Positions 58,447 to 64,000 of a DNA stretch of 64,000 nucleotides are shown here, piece by piece; the stretch's first letter is position 1, and each line of letters opens with the position of its first letter. The position numbers and the translations under genes were made by a program. Location of the stretch: positions 1,591,254 through 1,655,253 of the forward strand of contig CM042566.1 in the NCBI GenBank assembly GCA_023630585.1, in the 5' to 3' direction. Below the pieces are notes generated by a model. The model was given only the letters and a program-made list of their open reading frames with translations, had not been told where the DNA came from and did not search any database. This DNA comes from Cranoglanis bouderius (lineage: Eukaryota; Chordata; Actinopteri; Siluriformes; Cranoglanididae).

Positions 58447-58800
58447 AATTATGTTATACACAGGGACTTGTACGGCGATCACTCCACATAAACAGATCGT
58501 TGATATGGTGAAGTTCCCTGTAAGGAGATATATGTTTATTTAGCATTAATGGAAGGAGTCTCCAGTGTCAGAGGTAAAGCTGTAACTTTAAGTTTTCTGA
58601 CATCTTCAGGACAGAGGAGTTTACGCTTCTTTGCGGTTTCTCGGTAACACGACAAGCTGCGTTTTGTTTTTTTGTCTTATTAACAGAGAGGCTGGTGAGG
58701 AAAAGTTGTTTTGTGGACAGGAAATGTAAACAAACGTCATATGAGAGGAATAAAACACTCTGGGGCATGCTGTAACAGGAAAATGATCAACGTTGTGGTA
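58447..58800 (-). mobile_element. Family A copy, nearly full right and middle portions
   Basis: Contains CAGGGACTTGTACGGCGATC, TTGATATGGTGAAGTTCCCT, ATGGAAGGAGTCTCCAGTGT, CATCTTCAGGACAGAGGAGT, GCGGTTTCTCGGTAACAC and GGCATGCTGTAACAGGAAAA, in reverse of the 61.7-kb copy. Confidence 0.75.
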
Positions 58801-59057
58801 ATAGTCTGTATTGAGAGTTTATGACTTAATTATATATAATAAATAAAGGCTACTTGAGCGCCATAGCGCCCCCTTGTGTTGTGGATTACTTGAGTTATAA
58901 AGGCAGGTCCATGAGGTGATTTATAAATGATTAGAGCTGATAGCAGCTGAATTGGTGATGATGATCATTCATCATTCCTCCTTTCTGTCCATCTCAATCC
59001 GTGTGTCTCTGAGACCCACCATCTCGCTTTTACTGTTATTTAAACCTGCTAAACCTC

Positions 59058-59137
59058 ACACACATACACACACACACACTTAGACACACACACTTAGACA
59101 CACACACACAAACACACACATACACACACACACACAC
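59058..59137. repeat. Impure (CA)n microsatellite
   Basis: CA units broken by TAG and TA words, immediately upstream of the GA-rich leader of the next feature. Confidence 0.9.
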
Positions 59138-59139
59138 TG

Positions 59140-59285
59140 CTTAATGCTGTACGGCGCCTGCGCTGAGAGCAAGCAAGCGAGAGAGAGAGCCGAGGACGAG
59201 AGGGAGGAGGGAAAGAGACGAGGAGAGCAAGGAGAACAGAACAGAAAGAAACACACAGAGCACACGGAGAGCAAAAGAGCGAGAG
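59140..59285 (+). promoter_or_regulatory. GA-rich 5' leader and promoter-proximal region
   Basis: CpG-containing start (GTACGGCGCCTGCGCTGAG) followed by a long purine-rich stretch ending at the ATG of the exon below. Upstream at about 58920 is a TTATAAATGA word, too far and too weak to call a TATA box. Confidence 0.4.
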
Positions 59286-59347
59286 ATGAAATTCCTCGGC
59301 GCCGTCTGCATCCTTCTCTTCCTGCCCGATTTCAGCCTCAACAGCAG
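59286..59347 (+). CDS. Probable first coding exon of a secreted or membrane protein
   Basis: Encodes MKFLGAVCILLFLPDFSLNS and two bases of the next codon (AG), then a consensus donor GTCAGT. The peptide has a positively charged start, a hydrophobic core and small polar residues after it, the pattern of a signal peptide. The ATG is preceded by a GA-rich leader. The remainder would be to the right, since no exon in the required phase was recognised before 64000, implying a first intron of at least 4.6 kb. The gene cannot be named from about 20 residues. In mammals VWCE and TKFC lie near DDB1, but nothing here ties the exon to either. Confidence 0.45.
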
Positions 59348-59462
59348 GTCAGTGCAGATTTAAAGCTTCTTTGTTTTCCTTTTCTTTTTTTTTGTTGCAT
59401 TCTCTGCATTCCAGACCTCTGTCTGGGTTTTTTTTTGGGGGACACACACCGGCTTTGTGCGT

Positions 59463-59517
59463 GATGATGATGATGATGATGGAGGTGATGATGATGATGA
59501 TGGTGATGGTGATGATG
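59463..59517. repeat. (GAT)n microsatellite
   Basis: About 18 GAT/GGT units; opens an artificial Asp-rich frame on plus and a His-rich frame on minus. Confidence 0.9.
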
Positions 59518-60514
59518 TTCGATTCCATTCATCTCTGAGGTGTTGTGGAATTAGACCGAGCTCCTGGAGAGCTGAACAAGGATCAGTGGCTCAACTTTTC
59601 CAGCCCGATTTGATCCGGGCTGCGAGATTGAAACAGGTTTTTTGGGGTGTTTTATGCTGTAAGTTTTGTTCTTTGTGGTTTGCGTCACTAATCGATGGCT
59701 CTGTGTTACAGTGTGTGTGCGTGTGTGTGCGTGTGTGTGTGTGTGTGGATATGTGTATGGATATGCGCTTGTTCTCCGATTGAACAGAGACAAGGGTACA
59801 TACGGAGTGAATCTTTTTTCTTTTCCTGTGACAGCTTGATGAGTAACGATTAATTAAAGCGTTCTTCTTCTGCGCTTCCCTTGAGGATGATTTATCAAGA
59901 CGAGGCCCTAATTAGACGAGCGGAGAAGACTTTAACGTTGACTTGGGTCCTCTGGGACGTGCCGCGTCTTTTATTGGGATGAATCCAAACGAGTAAAAGA
60001 CTAATACACTGCTCCTGAATGAATCCTGACTGGTGCGGAGGGAGGAGTCGGGAAATGTCCACTTATTTAAGTGTAAATGCCTCACGGTCAGCACTTTCAG
60101 CTTGTCTGTCTGAATTATGGTGCAATTCAAATGATTTATACAGTATTTATTAATCAATTCTATGATGCATTGTGGGTCTCTCTCCAACGATTCTGCATCC
60201 AAGTGTGTGTTTTTATTGAAAAATTGTTTATTTAAAAAAAGAAAAAAAGTTGGTCTGCTATTTCAGTGGCGTTTTTTGTTTGATAAAACTTGAGTAAAGA
60301 TAAAGACTAAAACAGATCATGATATTTCTTTGGGCAAAAATTTATCATAATATTATATCACAAATTTTTTGATTGTGAAAATATAAAGAAAAATAAACTC
60401 AAAAGTTTTTTTTTTTTTTAAAACAAAATATTTACAAAAAAGCAACAAGGGCAACAAAATGAAATGTGATAAATGAAGAAATGAATGAATAATGTATATA
60501 AATAATAAAAACAA

Positions 60515-60546
<32 letters not shown>

Positions 60547-60712
60547 AAATAAATAAATGCCTTTTCTGAGGCATGTACACTCAGAAAAGTATGTGTCTTA
60601 ATTTATTGTGATATGAATATTATATTTTTATATCATACAGCCCTCACTAAGATTAGTGTTTTTGTTTGTTTGTTTGTTTGTTTATTTGCAATCTGGAAAA
60701 AATGTGAAAAAA

Positions 60713-60713
<1 letters not shown>

Positions 60714-60745
<32 letters not shown>
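60714..60745. repeat. (TA)n microsatellite
   Basis: About 16 TA units. Confidence 0.9.
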
Positions 60746-60746
<1 letters not shown>

Positions 60747-60824
60747 TGTATATATCAACACGAGTAATTACTACAAAGGGTTATGCAGAAAATTTTTATT
60801 TTAAAAAAAGGACACATTAAACCA

Positions 60825-60827
<3 letters not shown>

Positions 60828-60862
<35 letters not shown>
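60828..60862. repeat. (AAT)n microsatellite
   Basis: About 11 AAT units at the edge of a family A copy. Confidence 0.9.
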
Positions 60863-60863
60863 G

Positions 60864-61080
60864 CGGATTCACAGGGACTTGTACGGCTGACCCTCCACAT
60901 AAACAGATAAAAAAATTGTTGATAACTTAAAGAGAGAGAATAAAGAGATGGTGAGTGAAAAACGACTGTTTACAGCTGCTATAACGTAAGTGACAACAGG
61001 AACTAACTTATTTCAAGAACATAACAGGAATAAAATACGAATAAACCATTTCAGGACATGCCGTTATAGGAAAATAATTT
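60864..61080 (-). mobile_element. Family A copy with internal deletion
   Basis: CACAGGGACTTGTACGGCTG and CCACATAAACAGAT are followed almost at once by AGAGAGAGAATAAAGAGA, GACTGTTTACAGCTGCTATA and CATGCCGTTATAGGAAAATA. The middle section with the GGAAGGAGTCTCCAG word is missing. Confidence 0.7.
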
Positions 61081-61674
61081 GGTGTTTTATCGCCCATAGG
61101 CTCTCATTTACTGTCTATTAAGTCTTTATGGGGCATATTATTTGTATTTTATTAAGTAAAGAAGTCAGGAATGGTGAAGTGCACTAGAAAGTGAGAGTGT
61201 GAATTCCGGCACAGAGCCGTGTATTGAACTCAGTAATGCCTGATGGAGAGCAATCAATCATCCACACGCATCCTTCATAAAACCTGACACCGATGATGTA
61301 TTAGCGTAGCAATAACCAATAACAGATGAGTTATTATAAATTATTAATGATTAAAGCCATTAGTAACCCATTAACAAACCAAATATAAATTGTTTTGATA
61401 AAGACATCAACTGAGGCTTAAGTCTTGAACCCTAAAGTGTTTCCCTTAACTAGAGACAAAACAGCAGCTTGTCATGTTACTGAGAAACGTCCTGAAGATT
61501 CCAAACAGATCTCCAAACCACCGCGTCTTTAATCCCGAATCCTCTCCCTGTCTGTGATTGGTCGAAAAATATCACACGGTCATCACACGGCGTGCCAGGT
61601 TGATTTTCAGCTGAGTTATTTGCGTGTTTGTTGCTCACGGTCGCCATTTCACACCTCCTTCACCACCAACACTG

Positions 61675-62305
61675 CTGTTATTCATCTATTTGTTGAGTTT
61701 AACAGCAAAATACTGTTACTGTTTCCACCCTGAAGTTGATTATTTTCCTATAACAGCACGTCCTAAAGTGTTTTATTCCTCTTACACCACACACATTTAT
61801 CAAAGATTTTATTAATTAAAGAACAACACAGCATGCTTTTCATCTATTTAATGTTATGGAATAACAAATTCCTGTTCTCACTTACGTTACAGCAGCTATA
61901 AACAGTCGTTCCCTCACCAGCCCTCTCTTTATTTTCTCTCTCTTGAAGTTAATAAGCCAAAAAAAACGAAAATTCCTCGAGAAGCCTAAATTCCTCTGTC
62001 CTGAAGTAAACTTAAAGTTACAGCTTTACCTCTGACTGTTACAAAGCGCTGACACTGGAGACTCCTTCCTTAAATGTTAAATAAACACATTTCTCCTTAC
62101 AGAAAACTTCACCATATTGACAATTTTTAAAATCTGTTTATCATCAGCAGAGCGTCCGCTGTACACGTCCCCGTGAACGAGCTGTTACTATAGAAACGGT
62201 AACATATTAGAACGAGCGCATTGACATAAACCTGCACTGCTGTCAGAGCTGCTGTTATAGAAAACACTCTGACCAATCAGAATCTGGAATTCGACAGTCG
62301 TGTAG
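61675..62305 (+). mobile_element. Family A, longest copy in the window
   Basis: Runs from the TTTCCTATAACAGCACGTCC end through TTATTCCTCTTACACCACAC, ACGTTACAGCAGCTATAAAC, ACCTCTGACTGTTACAAAGC, GACACTGGAGACTCCTTCC, GTTACTATAGAAACGGTAAC and CTGCTGTTATAGAAAACACT to GACCAATCAGAATCTGGAAT. TATAACAG near one end and CTGTTATA near the other are inverted. It has no coding capacity. It served as the reference for all family A calls here. Confidence 0.75.
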
Positions 62306-62309
62306 AACA

Positions 62310-63290
62310 GTAACCCCACGTACCCTCTGTCCTGCACTGATGATCCGTGACCTTCATGAAAGCGAACTACACCTCCAACGAGGTCAGGAACTTTTTTTAT
62401 TCAAATATCTCAGACTTATCATCAGCATTGTTCGGCCTTTCCTTCAGTTCACCGTCTCACCTGTCAGCCCTTTTTTATTTCCACTCGCTCGCACGCCCGC
62501 AGCGACTCCCGTGGGATCTCACGTTCCCTGTGATGACTCGGGCTTTGATGTAGACGAAAACTTGGCAGCCTCCTCTGGTGAAACCCCCCTGCTTCAGTGG
62601 ATCGCTTGTCAAAAATGAAATGAAATATGAAGCGATATAGATGTAGAAGTCTTTAAAAGATAAACGTGAGACGCCAGGGCAGGGCGATCCATTCTGCTGA
62701 TATTTTGTGGAAAAAAAGACAGCACAGGTGTTTATATCCGTCCTTGAACGTGCAGGTCCTCATGCTAATCACGCTGTATGGCGGATGCCTTTGTACTCGA
62801 CGGAACAGGTCACATGTCACTTCTTTATAGCTTCAGCTCGTCTTAATTGCCTCAATATTAACAATAACACCTTTTAAATGTGATAAAATGTTCCGTTCTG
62901 GCTTCCGACAAACATTGACCTTGGTGTGTTGTTTTATTGTTGTTATGGCAACTGCACGTAAACGCCTGATTGAAGCGGCGTGTACCAGCGAGTGCCGATG
63001 CAGCAGGAGAGTTCGCTTCGGTGAAAGCAGCCAAAAGCTGAGCAAAGGGACTTTTTGAGAATTTCCGAGATAATTAAAACCTGGCTCGGACTCTCGTTTA
63101 GCGCCCCTTTGAGGAATCGGTTTGCGTACCTCGCCCTCTCAGGCACTTTCACACCGAATTTATTCCATTTTTCTTTCTTTATTAGTTTTTTTTTTTTTGC
63201 CCTCATCAAATATATCTCATAAATATCTGTCAATTTTGTGCACAAAGTCTAAAAAAAAAACAACAACCAGGAGATGAAATTAAACCCTAC
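62310..63290. other. Presumed intron or intergenic DNA, part 2
   Basis: Balanced composition at 62330-62640 and 62690-63140 without simple repeats. A plus-strand frame at 62340-62618 was considered as a second exon but fails on phase. No gene recognised. Confidence 0.4.
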
Positions 63291-63309
63291 AGCATGGTGC
63301 GCTACCTGA

Positions 63310-63995
63310 AATGCGTTCGGTACAACTTAAGAACCCTTAAGTGTTCTGTGTAGAACCCTTCAGCAGAGTGGTTCAATCTCAGAAACAGTTCAAAACCATT
63401 ACTGAAAGTGAAGAACCCTCAAAGAACCCCCTTATTCTGTTTCTTGGAAAAACATAAATAAAAATGAAAAGAAAAAAAAAAAAAAAACAGAAGTAAGAAG
63501 TAAAACCTTTTTTGGAAGCTAAGAACCCTTAATTATCTAATGAACCCTTAAAGAACCCTTGAAAAACATTTTTTTCCCCTAAAACTTTTTTTTTTTTTTG
63601 GTTCTTTTTCCTTCTTGGTAACTGATACACTAAAGTTTTCTTCAAGAGTTCATTGTATCATTAATGGTTCTTAGCCCCAAAAAGGGTTCTATTTCCTATA
63701 GGAACCCTTCCTGACAAAGGAAAACACTTTGATGTAGGGTTCCATGTAAGGATCCATCTCTTAAAAATGTTGAACCTAGAACCCTTACAGGCTTTTCTGA
63801 TTAAACTTCAAAGGTTCTTAAATGTTCTGTGTAAAACTGGGTGATTCCCTATCAGAAAGGGTTCCAAGTCAAACCCCATTTTGGAAGCTAAGAACCCTTA
63901 ACTATCCAATGAACCCTTAAGGAACCCTATGCTATGCAAAGACATCTTAATTATGATCCCTTGAAGTCCCCCCCCTTTTTTTTTAGCTGTTTCTC
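63310..63995. repeat. Repeat rich in GAACCCTT/AAGGGTTC motifs
   Basis: About a dozen AGAACCCTT-like words. A block TTGGAAGCTAAGAACCCTTA, followed by an AACTATCCAATGAACCC-like stretch, occurs twice, at about 63510-63565 and 63880-63935, as direct repeats. Another word pair, GTTCTGTGTAGAACC and GTTCTGTGTAAAACT, also recurs. It may extend beyond the right edge. Confidence 0.6.
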
Positions 63996-64000
63996 CCAAG

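Larger units (their letters stand above)
59350..60860. other. Presumed first intron or intergenic DNA, part 1
   Basis: Contains (GAT)n at 59463-59517, (GT)n at 59710-59747, (AATC)n at about 60512-60540 and (TA)n at 60714-60745. A repeat-free segment at 59860-60190 has balanced composition. No exon recognised. Confidence 0.45.

Noticed and set aside
59286..59347. Naming the signal-peptide exon as vwce or another ddb1 neighbour
   Set aside because: About 20 signal-peptide residues cannot identify a gene, and fish gene order next to ddb1 may differ from mammals.
59457..59783. Asp-rich plus-strand frame and His-rich minus-strand frame
   Set aside because: Both come from reading a (GAT)n microsatellite; sequence outside the repeat is not protein-like.
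62340..62618. Second exon for the gene starting at 59286
   Set aside because: A CGCAG acceptor exists near 62501, but in the phase set by the first exon the reading stops after about ten codons, and the frame resembles no known domain.

Overview
The window looks like nuclear DNA from a teleost fish. It has a vertebrate-type gene with many short exons and GT-AG introns, very dense dinucleotide and trinucleotide microsatellites, several Tc1/mariner-like copies of teleost type, L2-type LINE tails, tRNA-derived SINEs and a 5S-rRNA-derived SINE. The mix of repeats recalls otophysan fish such as catfishes, but that is an impression from memory and not a species identification. There is no sign of bacterial, viral or organellar organisation.

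Region 1 (874-13091, minus strand) holds the only gene identified with confidence: ddb1, the adaptor of the CUL4-DDB1 ubiquitin ligase and a subunit of the UV-damage recognition complex. Seventeen exons were placed to the base. They join in phase and encode residues 1-721 plus two bases of codon 722; the rest of the gene lies beyond the left edge. The introns are loaded with repeats: an internally deleted Tc1-like copy (intron 14), a nested pair of non-autonomous elements (intron 6), a 1-kb interspersed repeat (intron 1), and (GT)n microsatellites that directly form the splice borders of exons 9 and 16.

Region 2 (about 13.1-59.1 kb) is a gene-poor stretch with no exon I can defend. It contains a 1.8-kb G-rich 31-bp minisatellite (14.9-16.7 kb), a 60-bp higher-order minisatellite (22.3-22.8 kb), LINE tails (22.9-23.6, 26.3-27.4 and 51.5-51.8 kb), a decayed 29-bp array interrupted by a 5S-derived SINE (39.4-41.0 kb), four Tc1-like remnants (34.6, 41.2, 45.7 and 46.9 kb; the last is bounded by inverted repeats and TA duplications but frameshifted), SINEs (38.5, 42.0 and 49.8 kb), a cluster of CACATG/CACGTG motifs (44.3-45.05 kb), and at least ten pieces of one non-autonomous element family found across the window. 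Non-repetitive islands, for example 18.2-18.65, 37.1-37.3 and 52.7-53.0 kb, may hold regulatory DNA, but sequence alone cannot show it.

Region 3 (about 59.1-64.0 kb, plus strand) begins with a GA-rich leader and a plausible first coding exon (59286-59347) encoding a signal peptide and ending at a GT donor. The rest of that gene would lie to the right of the window. No convincing second exon was found before the edge, where a repeat rich in GAACCCTT motifs occupies 63.3-64.0 kb.

I found no previously undescribed biological system. The most interesting items are microsatellites acting as splice-site sequence in ddb1, the higher-order structure of the tandem arrays, nested insertions, and loss of a catalytic element in every Tc1-like copy.
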